From positions 1-64,000 of the forward strand of contig DATBHX010000060.1 of assembly GCA_036557225.1 (NCBI GenBank): a DNA stretch of 64,000 nucleotides. The letters are read 5' to 3'. Each line of letters opens with the position of its first letter. The first letter of the stretch is position 1. The translations under genes and the position numbers were made by a program. This document shows positions 8,395 through 17,391 of the stretch, piece after piece. Origin of the DNA: Angelobacter sp036557225 (GTDB lineage Bacteria; Acidobacteriota; Terriglobia; Terriglobales; Acidobacteriaceae). The notes beneath the pieces are model-generated. The model worked only from the letters and a program-made list of their open reading frames with translations, did no database searches and was not told where the DNA came from.

Positions 8395-8721
8395 AGGTGC
8401 CTCCATGAAAAAAGATCGAAATCGGTGTGGGGGTGGCGATTGTGGCCGGAAAGACACGGCCTAAACGCAACATAAAGAGACGCAAATGTATTCAAAGGGT
8501 TAGCCAGCAGCCACTCGCTTGTGTCTCGCATTCTAGCCGGGCGATAGAGGTATAGCAGGTGGTTATTCTGGGGTTCGAACAATGATATCAGGGTAGCTGG
8601 CCTGGGTGCCAGTCGTCCCAACTGTTTGCAGACAGGCCTTTTATCCGTTGATCTATCTTGCAAGCTGGATGGAAAAAAGCGTTCTGAAGACGGGTAGAAA
8701 CTCAGTTTCGCGGGGTGTGCT
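8395..8721. other. divergent intergenic region, no gene seen
   Basis: This stretch separates the reverse-strand M16 gene from the forward-strand NTR-domain gene and must contain both promoters. I could not identify confident -35/-10 pairs or any RNA structure in it. Confidence 0.4.
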
Positions 8722-10113
8722 ATGAAGCTCAGGCCCTTCCTGGTTCTTGTAGCGATCCTTGCCGGCGGCCCTGTGCGGGCGCTGGCCTGTTCCTGCGCGC
8801 ATTACGGAGCGCCTCTCTGCCAGACATTCTGGAATGATGATGTTGTTTTCGTGGGTGAAGTACAGACCATCGAGACCATCACCATGCCCATGGAAGCAGG
8901 GAACTCAACCATCCAGGTACAGCAGCACGTAGTGCGCTTCAAGGTGAGCAAGACGTATCGTGGCAATGTTGGAGCCGAGACTGCCGTGCAGACCGGAGTA
9001 GGCGGCGGGGATTGCGGCTATCGATTTGAGGCAGGCCGCAGTTACGTGGTTTTTGGCAACCTCTATAACGGGACGATCCATACGGGAATCTGCCGCCCAA
9101 CGCAGCCGGTGGAGCAGGCGGAAAAAGCGCTGGCCTGGCTGGAATCGCTGTCAACCCGGCCTCTGGACGCCAGCATTTCCGGCACAGTGACGCGGCACAC
9201 GGTCAACCAAGACAAGCAGTACACCAACGCGCCTGTGGCCGGCGTCGCCGTTTTACTCAAGGACTCGTCCGGACATGAGAGCGCTACCACCACCGACGCA
9301 GGCGGCGCCTACTCCTTTGATCGCCTGGCGGCGGGAAGTTACGGCGTTCAGATCACGACGCCGAAAGGGCTCATTGGAGCCTATGGGCCAGACCAGGTGA
9401 AGGTGCACGAACAAGGCTGCGCAGACGCGTCATTCTACCTCTCGAATGACAACCAGATTACGGGACGCGTGCTTGATTCCAGCGGGAAAGCGGTGAAAGG
9501 CGTGATGGTGGCCTTGGCGCAAACTGACAGTCCGAACTTCACCATCCGGGGAGATTACGTTTCTTTTGATTCCTTTGAGTACACAGATGAGAGCGGCCGC
9601 TACCACTTTGCCGGCATGCTTCCGGGGAGCTACCTGGTTTCTCTTGATCCTTTCGGCGTTGATGGCGCGCATCCATACCCGCGCCAGTTCTACGGCGGCG
9701 GCAACGATCCGAAAAAGGCTCCGCGAGTGACTGTGGGCGAGACCGCCGAAGTTACAGACATCGACTTCACTGTGCCTCCACTGCCGGAGCGAGCGACGCT
9801 TCACGTTGCCGTGAGAGATGCGGTGGGCCTGCCGGTGAAGAACGCTATGGTCGTTGCGCGTGACAGCGAAACGCCTGACAACGCTTCGTCGCCATCGGGA
9901 AGTTCTGGTAGTGACGGCGCAGCCACGGTTGAGGTCTTTGCCAGGCGTAGCTACTACGTTACTGCGGTGATCGATCTGGAAGGAGGAACGCAGCGCTGTG
10001 GCGGGCCTATTCTTGTGGATCCGCAGAAGGTCAACACGGTGTCGATTACGATCGAACACCCGATCGGGAATTGTATGGCGTATCTGAACCCGGAGTTCAA
10101 AGGGCCACGATAA
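8722..10113 (+). CDS. secreted NTR/TIMP-like protein with carboxypeptidase-regulatory-like domains
   Basis: The 463-residue product has a signal peptide (MKLRPFLVLVAILAGGPVRALA) followed at once by CSCAHYG. This cysteine placement is found at the start of netrin/TIMP-like (NTR) domains. Further cysteines lie in PLCQTF, GGDCGYRF and TGICRP. Three beta-sandwich segments resembling CarboxypepD_reg domains follow, for example ISGTVTRHTVNQ..ATTTDAGGAYSFDRLAAGSYGVQI and ITGRVLDSSGKAVKGVMVAL..SGRYHFAGMLPGSYLV. Acidobacteria encode many such cell-surface proteins. An inhibitory or matrix-binding role is only suggested by the NTR fold. It is monocistronic as far as can be seen. Confidence 0.75.
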   Translation: MKLRPFLVLVAILAGGPVRALACSCAHYGAPLCQTFWNDDVVFVGEVQTIETITMPMEAGNSTIQVQQHVVRFKVSKTYRGNVGAETAVQTGVGGGDCGYRFEAGRSYVVFGNLYNGTIHTGICRPTQPVEQAEKALAWLESLSTRPLDASISGTVTRHTVNQDKQYTNAPVAGVAVLLKDSSGHESATTTDAGGAYSFDRLAAGSYGVQITTPKGLIGAYGPDQVKVHEQGCADASFYLSNDNQITGRVLDSSGKAVKGVMVALAQTDSPNFTIRGDYVSFDSFEYTDESGRYHFAGMLPGSYLVSLDPFGVDGAHPYPRQFYGGGNDPKKAPRVTVGETAEVTDIDFTVPPLPERATLHVAVRDAVGLPVKNAMVVARDSETPDNASSPSGSSGSDGAATVEVFARRSYYVTAVIDLEGGTQRCGGPILVDPQKVNTVSITIEHPIGNCMAYLNPEFKGPR

Positions 10114-10155
10114 ACATGCGTGAATGCGCATCCCGGTTGCGAGGCCGCGGAAACG

Positions 10156-11706
10156 TTACTTCCAATTCTTCTCCGCTCCGGCCAGGATTCCGGCGAAGAC
10201 CTCAATACCGTCCCACAAATTCTGCAGTCGCAGGTTTTCATTGGCGCCATGCTGATTGTTGTCGTGATTGACGATGGGCACGCCGACCACCGGGGTTTTG
10301 AGCAGATCGGTGAATAGATACATGGGCACGCTGCCGCCGAGCAGCGGCATTTTGATGACCGGTGTACCGAGCGTCTGTTCAATGGAGCGGACGACGGGCA
10401 GTACGGCGGGATCGTCGAGCGAAGTTCGAGCGGCTTTGTACCCTGCGCCCCAGTTCACCTGGATGACCTTGGCGTGCTGGCGGCGGGTTTCGATGTCCGG
10501 CGGCTGATGGACGATATAGAAGCCTTGTTGAGCAATGAATTTTTCCACCAGCTCATGCACGTGTTCGGGCGTCTGGTTGGGAACGAGGCGGAAATCGATG
10601 GAGGCTTTGGCCGTGGTGGAAATAGCGTTCTGGGCCTTATCGCCAACATGGCCGGCTTCGATACCGCGAATATTGAGCGAGGGCTGCGTGATCGCCAGCG
10701 GTAACGCCGCGCTACTGCTCTCGGTCCATGCGAGGCCCAGCTCCTGTTTGAGTTGCGCGTCGACGGGCGGGCTTTGTGCGATGGCATCACGCTCGGCGGC
10801 GGTGAGAGCGCGTACATCATCGTAAAAACCGGGAATCAAGATGTGCGAGCCGGCATCGCGCATGTGGGCCAGCAAATCAACAAGCACGGCAGCGGGATTG
10901 GGCGCCCAGTTGCCATAGTGTCCGTCATGCAGGACACGCGCCGGCCCATAGACGGTGAGTTCGAGATCGGTGACGCCGCGTGCGCCAAAGTAAAGCTGCA
11001 TACGGCGCGTCTGGTGGACCGGGCCGTCGCTCAGCAACCATAGATCGCCCTTCAGGAGGTCGGCGTTCTCGCGAAAGATTTTTTCCAAGTGCGGCGAGCC
11101 GGCCTCTTCCTCGCCTTCAAAAAACACTTTGAGGTTCACGCTCAGCGGCACGTTGGCGGCCTTGAGCGCGTCAATAGCGGTGAGCAGCGCCTGGATGGGA
11201 GCTTTATCGTCGCTGGCGGCGCGAGCGTAGATGCGCCATTCGGGATTGAGCGGAGGCTTGAGAGAGTCGAGCGCGATGGTTTTTCCGTCGACCGGCCCTT
11301 CGCGCAGCACGGGCTGCCAAGGATCGGCGGCCCACTGGGATTTGTCAACGGGCTGGCCGTCATAATGGGCATACCAGAGCAACGTGTGCGTGGCGCCGGG
11401 CGTCTTGAGCTCGCCATAGACCGCGGGCGGTGCGCCGGCAATGTTGAGCGCCAGCGCGCTGAAGCCGCGCTGCTCCAGCAGGTCCATGATGAATGACGCA
11501 TTGGTGCGGATGTTCGGCGTATCACTGGCGACATTGGGCAGCGCCAGCAGCCTGGCGTAGTCGCGGACGATCTGCGCTTCATTCATCTGGCGGTATTCGC
11601 GGACGAGATCGCGGACGTGCTGAGGCGAGCGGGCGTTATCTTGTGCGAAAGCGAAGAGGCTGCAGAGAGAGAGGATCGCAGGAAGGATAACTCTTGGTTG
11701 AGGCAT
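10156..11706 (-). CDS. secreted M20 family metallopeptidase
   Basis: The 516-residue protein begins with a signal peptide (MPQPRVILPAILSLCSLFAFAQ). The co-catalytic zinc motifs are AHYDGQP (113-119), ASDDK (164-168) and EGEEEAG (197-203), where EE supplies the general base and a ligand. SDGP and the C-terminal NHDNNQHGANE follow. The GHYGNWAPNP segment in the middle belongs to the dimerisation domain. M20 enzymes hydrolyse dipeptides or acylated amino acids; the exact substrate is not visible. The gene is convergent with the NTR-domain gene (42 bases apart) and lies downstream of the serine hydrolase on the same strand. Confidence 0.87.
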   Translation of the reverse strand: MPQPRVILPAILSLCSLFAFAQDNARSPQHVRDLVREYRQMNEAQIVRDYARLLALPNVASDTPNIRTNASFIMDLLEQRGFSALALNIAGAPPAVYGELKTPGATHTLLWYAHYDGQPVDKSQWAADPWQPVLREGPVDGKTIALDSLKPPLNPEWRIYARAASDDKAPIQALLTAIDALKAANVPLSVNLKVFFEGEEEAGSPHLEKIFRENADLLKGDLWLLSDGPVHQTRRMQLYFGARGVTDLELTVYGPARVLHDGHYGNWAPNPAAVLVDLLAHMRDAGSHILIPGFYDDVRALTAAERDAIAQSPPVDAQLKQELGLAWTESSSAALPLAITQPSLNIRGIEAGHVGDKAQNAISTTAKASIDFRLVPNQTPEHVHELVEKFIAQQGFYIVHQPPDIETRRQHAKVIQVNWGAGYKAARTSLDDPAVLPVVRSIEQTLGTPVIKMPLLGGSVPMYLFTDLLKTPVVGVPIVNHDNNQHGANENLRLQNLWDGIEVFAGILAGAEKNWK

Positions 11707-11736
11707 GGGGTAATAATAACCGGAACAGGATTTACC

Positions 11737-11890
11737 TCAGCGGCTAAACCCGGTAACCATACTGGTCGTGAACGCAGGCCTCCGCTCCAACAAGCCAAAA
11801 TCGGGCTTGTTGGGGACCCCTACAGGCCTGCTCCACCCCGTGGAAAAGAGGTTTAGCGAGAGACAACTCCAAAAGGCCTGCTCCACCCCG
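11737..11890. repeat. cluster of dispersed repeats forming the end of the serine-hydrolase frame
   Basis: The cluster contains CAGCGGCTAAACCCGG (from 11740), the CAAGCC/GGCTTG hairpin (11787-11820), and two copies of GGCCTGCTCCACCCC (about 11822-11838 and 11876-11890). A related cluster with CAGCGGCTAAAGCCG and TGCCTGCTCCACCC lies at 20823-20885. The cluster overlaps the 3' end of the neighbouring coding frame. Confidence 0.7.
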
Positions 11891-12997
11891 CAGGGGACAG
11901 GCTAGTTGTTGGGTTTGTGCGGCAAACCAGATTCTGGCGAGGTCATCGCCCAGATCCCAGCTCTTCACCGGCGCCGGAGAGGTGTCCGTGTCCATATTGG
12001 AAAGCACCACTATGACCAGACCTGCTTCTGGATAGCGTTGAAGAACGGAGTTAAAACCAACAATGCCGCCGCCGTGATATTCGAGCTTGCGGCCAAAACG
12101 TTCGCCCAGGACGATTCCATAGCCGTAATGCATGCCGTAGGCCGCGGTTTCCGGATAGATAGCAAACATTCGCTGGGTTGAGTCGGGATTTAACAACGTG
12201 CCGTGCGCCAGAGCTTCAGACCATAGGGTGAAGTCGTGCACCGTGGTATAGAAGCCGCCCGCCGCCCAGGCTGATCTGGGGTTGATCAGTTTGGCATTCT
12301 GCAGTTGAACGCCGGCTAGAGCATAGCCGCGAGCGCGGCGAGGGACGATTTTCTCTACATCGTCAAATCCGGAGTCTTTCATTCCCAGTTGATCGAAGAT
12401 TCGCTGTTGAATGAAATCTTCATATTTCATGCCGGAAAGCTTTTCAATCACCATGCCCAAAACAAAGTAACCGGTGTTGTTGTAGGTGAACTTTGTGCCG
12501 TGCGGATACATGAGCGGCTTGTCGCGTACCAGATCGAGCCAGTCTTGCGGGGTTACGCCCGAAGCTGAGTATTTTTCCCAAGCCATCCCCTTGTAGTCGG
12601 GCATCGGCAGGCCAGAGGTGTGAGTAAGCAGTTGGTGGATGGTCGCGGAACGCCATGACTCAGGCAGTTCGGGCAGATATTTTCCTACCGGATCAGAGAG
12701 CGTCAACTTTCCCTGTTCATGCAGCAGCAGGATGCCGGCAGCAGTAAAGCCTTTGGCAATCGATCCGGTGCGGAAACGGGTATCGATGGTGTTTTCAATG
12801 TTCCACTCCACATCGGCCCATCCGCATGCGTCTGTGAACCGGGCTTCGCCGTTCACGCTGATGGAGACAGCTCCCATGAAGTGGCCGGCCTGGCAGGCTT
12901 GTTGAAAATGTTGGTGAAGTTCTGCTTTGAGATCGGCCGCTGAAGCCATGCGCGCCGACATCAGCATGAAGAAAAACAGCCACCGGATCATCGGCAA
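11744..12997 (-). CDS. serine hydrolase, class C beta-lactamase/D-aminopeptidase fold, with repeat-derived tail
   Basis: The frame encodes 417 residues with a signal peptide (about 1-20). The penicillin-binding-like catalytic motifs are S79-x-x-K82 (GSIAK), Y172-N-N and H308-G-G. Members hydrolyse D-peptides, esters or beta-lactams in the periplasm, and the motifs alone do not show antibiotic resistance. The fold appears complete near residue 360. The last ~50 residues, from LACPLRGG on, are encoded entirely by the dispersed repeats at 11744-11890, so the natural stop has been lost or displaced by repeat insertion. The upstream boundary at 12997 is supported by the signal peptide. Confidence 0.83.
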   Translation of the reverse strand: MPMIRWLFFFMLMSARMASAADLKAELHQHFQQACQAGHFMGAVSISVNGEARFTDACGWADVEWNIENTIDTRFRTGSIAKGFTAAGILLLHEQGKLTLSDPVGKYLPELPESWRSATIHQLLTHTSGLPMPDYKGMAWEKYSASGVTPQDWLDLVRDKPLMYPHGTKFTYNNTGYFVLGMVIEKLSGMKYEDFIQQRIFDQLGMKDSGFDDVEKIVPRRARGYALAGVQLQNAKLINPRSAWAAGGFYTTVHDFTLWSEALAHGTLLNPDSTQRMFAIYPETAAYGMHYGYGIVLGERFGRKLEYHGGGIVGFNSVLQRYPEAGLVIVVLSNMDTDTSPAPVKSWDLGDDLARIWFAAQTQQLACPLRGGAGLLELSLAKPLFHGVEQACRGPQQARFWLVGAEACVHDQYGYRV

Positions 12998-13047
12998 ATT
13001 ATAGGCGTTCTGTAACCGTGCTGGCTGAGATTCGCCTTAATAAAGGC

Positions 13048-13914
13048 TTAACGCCCGGCCTGCGCCGCTTTGCAACAGGTCTTACTTTCTTCCTGCACTA
13101 CCTTACGCGTCTGCCCCAGAGCGCGATTGAGTGACGCCTTCGGAATGGCGGTGACTAAAGGTTTGAGCAGCCAGCCCAGGCCGGTCGGCATGTCGCGGGT
13201 GAGAGAGAGCGCTTCACACTGCAAGTAAACGCCACCGTCTTTTTCTTCGAAGCGCCAGTAGGTATTCAATCGCCAGAGATAGCCGTGGCCTGTGCCGACG
13301 GGAAGTTCTTCGCCGTCGGGCTTCTCTGGGTCTTTGACCTCGGCGATGCGCGTGCTGATGGAGTTGGAAAAGACCTGGTTGGGCGAAACCTTGCCCCAGT
13401 GCACGGCATAGTCGGTGTTGAAGACGACGGTAGTGAATTTCTTCTGGTGCAGGCGAAGGAACATGGTGAAGTCATCGCCGTGGTGCGAGGTGGTGCGCGA
13501 GGCGATCACGTCGGGCTTGTAGAGCTCGGCGCGGCGATCGTAGTCCTTGACCACCGGCAGGGTCTGGGCCAGGGTGACGCCAGGAATAAAGATGAGACCG
13601 ACCCAGTGATGGACCATGCCATCGGGGATGTCAGTGCTAACGCCGGGAGCTTTGGTTTCCAGTTTTTCTACCAGGACTTCGCCCTGCTTGAGCTGGCTAT
13701 AGGCCGCGCTCCGCTGCTCGGGGTTGAGTGCGTCTATATAAAGGAAATTCCCGCCGGGACGGAGCTCGCCGGCAAAGCGGGCTTCGGTGGCCGCGACGTA
13801 GCGATCGAAGGCAGAAGTGGTCTTCTGCTTGAGCTCGGCGGCAGCAGCAAAGTGGCAGCCAAGACCGAAGATAAGCAGGGTCGCCAGAAGCGTGGTTTTA
13901 GAAGAACGCTTCAT
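13048..13914 (-). CDS. exported protein of unknown function with a lipid-binding-like (START/SRPBCC-type) pattern
   Basis: The ATG at 13914 gives a 288-residue protein with a clear signal peptide (MKRSSKTTLLATLLIFGLGCHFAAAAE). A frame from 13962 would put 16 unsuitable residues before it. The mature part has alternating strands and a long C-terminal helix (SLTRDMPTGLGWLLKPLVTAIPKASLNRALGQTRKVV). This arrangement is like SRPBCC/START-type hydrophobic-ligand proteins, but that is a weak structural guess. It ends in an unusual CC pair near the C-terminus. No operon partner is visible. Confidence 0.65.
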   Translation of the reverse strand: MKRSSKTTLLATLLIFGLGCHFAAAAELKQKTTSAFDRYVAATEARFAGELRPGGNFLYIDALNPEQRSAAYSQLKQGEVLVEKLETKAPGVSTDIPDGMVHHWVGLIFIPGVTLAQTLPVVKDYDRRAELYKPDVIASRTTSHHGDDFTMFLRLHQKKFTTVVFNTDYAVHWGKVSPNQVFSNSISTRIAEVKDPEKPDGEELPVGTGHGYLWRLNTYWRFEEKDGGVYLQCEALSLTRDMPTGLGWLLKPLVTAIPKASLNRALGQTRKVVQEESKTCCKAAQAGR

Positions 13915-14039
13915 AGAAAAATCGTTCTTTATTAGGATGCACGCTTCGAATCCCCGCGGCAAGAGAGGTTATCTATAGATGATGCAGTTGATGAGAAATT
14001 TACCTCGTATTTTCAGGGAATTAGAGGAGGGATGGCAGG

Positions 14040-14735
14040 ATGAAGAAGATCGGGCTTGTAGGCGGAATTGCGCCGGAATCAACCATCGACTATTACCGAC
14101 GGCTGCTTGCCGGATACCGGGAGCTCCGGCCCGACGACGGCCAGCCGGCGATCATTATTAACAGCATTGATCTAAATAAGATGTTGGGGCTGGTGGGGGC
14201 CGGTCAATTGGAGGAGATGACGGAATATCTGGCCCATGAGGTTGGGAGGCTGGCTAAGGCGGGAGTCGAGGTAGGAGCGTTGGCGTCGAACACGCCGCAC
14301 ATCGTCTTTGACGGGGTTGCGCGGCGGTCGCCGATCCCGCTGGTGAGCATTGTTGAAGCCACGGTCGCGAAGGCCAGGGCGCTGGGAGTCAAGCGGCTGG
14401 GATTGTTTGGCACCCGCTTTACCATGCAGGGCAGGTTTTATCCCGAAGCGTTCAGTCGCGAGGGGCTGGCGATTGTGGTCCCGCAAGGGGAAGAGCTGGA
14501 TTTTGTCCACGACAAATACATCAATGAGCTGGCCGCCGCGAAGTTCCTTCCGGAAACCCGGGAGAGCTTGCTGGCGATCGCCAAGCGCATGAAAGAGCGA
14601 GATGGGATTGAGGCGCTGATTCTGGGTGGAACGGAGCTGCCCCTGCTCCTGACCGATAGCTCGCCCGTGGGAATACCATTTTTGGATACCACGCAAATCC
14701 ATGTAGCGGCGATTCTGGAGCGGGCGTTGGGGTGA
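14040..14735 (+). CDS. aspartate/glutamate racemase superfamily protein lacking both catalytic cysteines
   Basis: The 231-residue protein aligns with the Asp/Glu racemase fold. It opens MKKIGLVGGIAPESTIDYY, then INSIDLNKML, LASNTPHIVFD, GLFGTRFTM and ALILGGTELPLLL. In racemases the two bases are the Cys of [A/P]CNTAH and the Cys of LGCTE. Here these positions read S83 and G197. Classical two-cysteine racemisation is therefore unlikely, though related L-specific enzymes replace the first Cys with Thr. GGAGGG lies before the ATG. The neighbours are unrelated. It may be an isomerase of altered chemistry or a binding protein. Confidence 0.78.
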   Translation: MKKIGLVGGIAPESTIDYYRRLLAGYRELRPDDGQPAIIINSIDLNKMLGLVGAGQLEEMTEYLAHEVGRLAKAGVEVGALASNTPHIVFDGVARRSPIPLVSIVEATVAKARALGVKRLGLFGTRFTMQGRFYPEAFSREGLAIVVPQGEELDFVHDKYINELAAAKFLPETRESLLAIAKRMKERDGIEALILGGTELPLLLTDSSPVGIPFLDTTQIHVAAILERALG

Positions 14736-14827
14736 AGGACACCTCCAGGGCTGGAGTCTTTTGCGTTCATCCGGAAAACAAGAATGGCGGGAAATCAGAG
14801 GCATTCCGCCACGTAAACTAGCCTGCT

Positions 14828-16141
14828 TCACTTGATAGCAAAGAAGACATCATAGGCCCAACGCCCCACTTCTCCATCGTGTTGCCGTTCGTCACTGAAA
14901 TCCGCAGGCCCATTGGAGTTTACTTTCGCCCTGTATCGGAATTCATTACCAAACTCGTCAATTCTGTGCGATGCGACATAGTCCAGGGCGAGGGAATGGA
15001 TGCCAAACTCAGATAATGTGTGGAGTTCACTGGGCTGACAAATACCGTCATGGTTTTCATCGATCCACAACCGCAATTGTGAGAACACTGTATCGCTTTC
15101 GTCAATCACGCCGTTCCCATTGCCTCCATTCTCCAGCTTGTCATACTGTGCGAGCGCGATAAACCCATTGGGGTTGTTGGATGAGGGCTGAGGCGTGAAA
15201 TTGCCAAACAGTTGCTTGCCGTTATGGACCAGGCCATCAGGTCCAGGAAGAGCCAGGAAGGCGTTGTGATAGTGGGAGTCGGTCCAGGCCATCTGGAGTG
15301 GAGTACCATTCCCCGCGATGTCGAACTGAACACCATTATCGGTGGATGTTAGATGGAAGCCCTCGCCTTCAACGTCAATGACAATAGGCGATGGATTGCA
15401 ACCGCCATCCTGAGTGGGCGGACGTCCCTTTGGACAAAACCCAGTTCCGCCGCCTGCTCCGCCACCTGTTCCGCCGCCGCCCCCACTTGGCGTACCGTAT
15501 GCTCCTTTACTGTTCCTGTTTACATATTGCTGGTCGCAGGCAGTTGGCCCCTTATCCGTAGGATCAGTTTCAGGGCTGGCCATTATTGTTTGGGTATTAG
15601 TACAACCGTCGCAATCGTCAAGCCCGAAAGCGCCGTGCCCAAGCTCATGATCAAAACCTTCCTGAAAGAACAAATTCGATGTGGTGTTTGCAGGGTTCAA
15701 CTCGACTTGCGTGATAACGACGTGGCCGTCGGCATCGGTTGAGGAGGTCTGCGTGCACATCAAACCACCGACGCATTTACCACCTTCAGCAAAGTCACTG
15801 GCGGGTCCAATTTGAAAGATGATAACGGGATTGCTCGCACTCGCATTGCCGCTAGGCACGGAGTCTACATTCTGAACGGTGAAGGTGAATGTAGCGCCTT
15901 GAATAGTGGCTGCCCAATCGTTCGCCGCATTCTGGACCATTGTATCGCCAGCCTGCAACGTAGACCCGACGACATCGATTGTGACGTGGGCGCCGTTGAG
16001 CAACCCGGCATTTGGTTGACCATTGAGTCCATTAAGTTGGGCTACCGGCGGACAGGTTTGTGCAGTTGCAACCACTACAGCGCAAACTAGGTAAAACGAT
16101 ACAATGGCAGGAACTACGATGACAGATCTTGCTTTGGTCAT
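14828..16141 (-). CDS. secreted metzincin-like metalloprotease domain protein with C-terminal calcium-binding-like segment
   Basis: The 437-residue protein has a signal peptide (about 1-27). Residues 165-175 read HELGHGAFGLD, giving an HExxHxxxxxD zinc site, and a probable Met-turn TIMAS lies at 185-189. This resembles matrixin/snapalysin-type metzincins, although the family glycine is shifted by one position. After a glycine-rich linker (about 216-236) comes a domain with DENHDGICQPSEL and GNGNGVIDESD. These are EF-hand/dockerin-like loops seen in large secreted acidobacterial and calcium-binding proteins. It is six bases downstream of the next gene on the same strand, so the two are likely co-transcribed. 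Confidence 0.72.
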   Translation of the reverse strand: MTKARSVIVVPAIVSFYLVCAVVVATAQTCPPVAQLNGLNGQPNAGLLNGAHVTIDVVGSTLQAGDTMVQNAANDWAATIQGATFTFTVQNVDSVPSGNASASNPVIIFQIGPASDFAEGGKCVGGLMCTQTSSTDADGHVVITQVELNPANTTSNLFFQEGFDHELGHGAFGLDDCDGCTNTQTIMASPETDPTDKGPTACDQQYVNRNSKGAYGTPSGGGGGTGGGAGGGTGFCPKGRPPTQDGGCNPSPIVIDVEGEGFHLTSTDNGVQFDIAGNGTPLQMAWTDSHYHNAFLALPGPDGLVHNGKQLFGNFTPQPSSNNPNGFIALAQYDKLENGGNGNGVIDESDTVFSQLRLWIDENHDGICQPSELHTLSEFGIHSLALDYVASHRIDEFGNEFRYRAKVNSNGPADFSDERQHDGEVGRWAYDVFFAIK

Positions 16142-16147
16142 CCTTAT

Positions 16148-16963
16148 CTATTTCTTTCCGGTATAGTAGTCTTCGAATTTCTTGTCCAGGAGACGGATCA
16201 GGGCATCTATGCTTAAACCATTAATCTCAGATCTTCCACTCTCGGCTCGATACTTTTGTAGGGAATTTCCCGGCTTCACAATGCCATCAGTCAAGTCCCA
16301 TAATTGAATAGTTGTAATACTGGCGGCAAGGTAGCAATTTCCAGAGGGGTCATACCCGAGGCGAATAAGATACGCATGCCCTGGCTGAAGGCCCATTTGC
16401 TCCGGGCGGAGTCCAACTGACAGAGTGCCGCCCCACGGCGCGATGATGGTGCCTCCCGCCCGATCAATATCTATTAGCTCTCCTGCTTGAGCAGGCGCAT
16501 TGGGATGGCCGAAAACGTGTTGTACGCGAAATTGAATCTCTGTGTAGAGCGAGCGCCTGCTTTTGGATAAGACAGTCCGATAGGATTCAAATTTGCCGAG
16601 AACAAGAACGCCTTGGCCCAAATCGCCGAGCTCTGGCGCCCAAGGGTCGGGATCAGCCATCGGCTGCTGCTGGAGCCTGGCAGTCGGGTCGGACAAAGGC
16701 ATAGAGGCGCCAATCCGCTTGTCCCAGTAAGCGTCACGCGCCTGCCTGTCTCCGGAAGATATAGAATCAGTTTGACTACTGACTGCCTCGACAGGAGTTT
16801 TCATCCAGCGATTGGCTGCAGTTTGAAACTCTTTGGCGTCGCTGGCTTGTTGCTGGTCTACTACTCTTAGCGTTAGTTGCAAACCAGAACTCAGTCCGCA
16901 AGCTAACCATGCAAATATCACGACTGGTGATAGAAGCCGTACCCAATGAAAGCGTATCTTCAT
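16148..16963 (-). CDS. exported or membrane-anchored protein of unknown function
   Basis: The 271-residue protein has an N-terminal hydrophobic segment (LLSPVVIFAWLACGLSSGLQLTL) that could be a signal peptide or anchor. A low-complexity polar region follows. From about residue 110 there is a beta-rich domain (VLVLGKFESYRTVLSKSRRSLYTEIQFRVQHVF...GELIDIDRAGG). This resembles the NTR/OB-like domains of other acidobacterial surface proteins, but the similarity is weak. It lies directly upstream of the metzincin-like gene (six-base gap) and may serve as its partner or regulator; that is inference. Confidence 0.6.
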   Translation of the reverse strand: MKIRFHWVRLLSPVVIFAWLACGLSSGLQLTLRVVDQQQASDAKEFQTAANRWMKTPVEAVSSQTDSISSGDRQARDAYWDKRIGASMPLSDPTARLQQQPMADPDPWAPELGDLGQGVLVLGKFESYRTVLSKSRRSLYTEIQFRVQHVFGHPNAPAQAGELIDIDRAGGTIIAPWGGTLSVGLRPEQMGLQPGHAYLIRLGYDPSGNCYLAASITTIQLWDLTDGIVKPGNSLQKYRAESGRSEINGLSIDALIRLLDKKFEDYYTGKK

Positions 16964-17391
16964 AGGTCTATCTCCTCGTCAAGCGTTCTGACTGCGTGAT
17001 CTTTGAGACCCTATCCTCGTTGATAGACTCTCGCTATCAACAAGGTGTACAGAGATAGTAGAAGTAGCTAAGAAAATGCTTTTCGCCCAAAGACTTACAA
17101 TGGCAAGCATAGAAGTTTTAACCTTGCAGACAAAAGTAACAGATTCTGAAGCACCACAGGAGTTAAAGCCGATAAAATATAACGACGGACAAAGATAGTC
17201 AACTTAAAAGAAACTTAGTTTTTTGGACTGAATATGTTTCATTGTGAAACTACAGGCCCAAAATAGGCCTCGAGCACTTTCGGACGAGTACTAGCGTAAC
17301 TCTCGTTGCCCGGTTTGTGCAAACTCCTGCACCCAGCGGTTCTGATTCGACGCCTGATGCGGGTGTACCATTTTCTTTTGGAGGGGCCATC
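16964..17391. other. AT-rich divergent intergenic region with palindromes
   Basis: This 428-base region between the reverse-strand exported-protein gene and forward-strand pirin is clearly AT-richer than the coding DNA around it. It contains three palindromes. GTTGATAG-N7-CTATCAAC lies at 17019-17041, GTTTCA-TTG-TGAAAC at 17236-17250, and AGGCC-N7-GGCCT at about 17254-17270. They may be operators or hairpins in leaders. No gene is visible. Confidence 0.55.

Noticed and set aside
11744..12997. Calling the serine hydrolase an antibiotic-resistance beta-lactamase
   Set aside because: SxxK, YxN and HGG motifs are shared by many esterases and D-peptidases. The sequence does not resemble AmpC closely enough.
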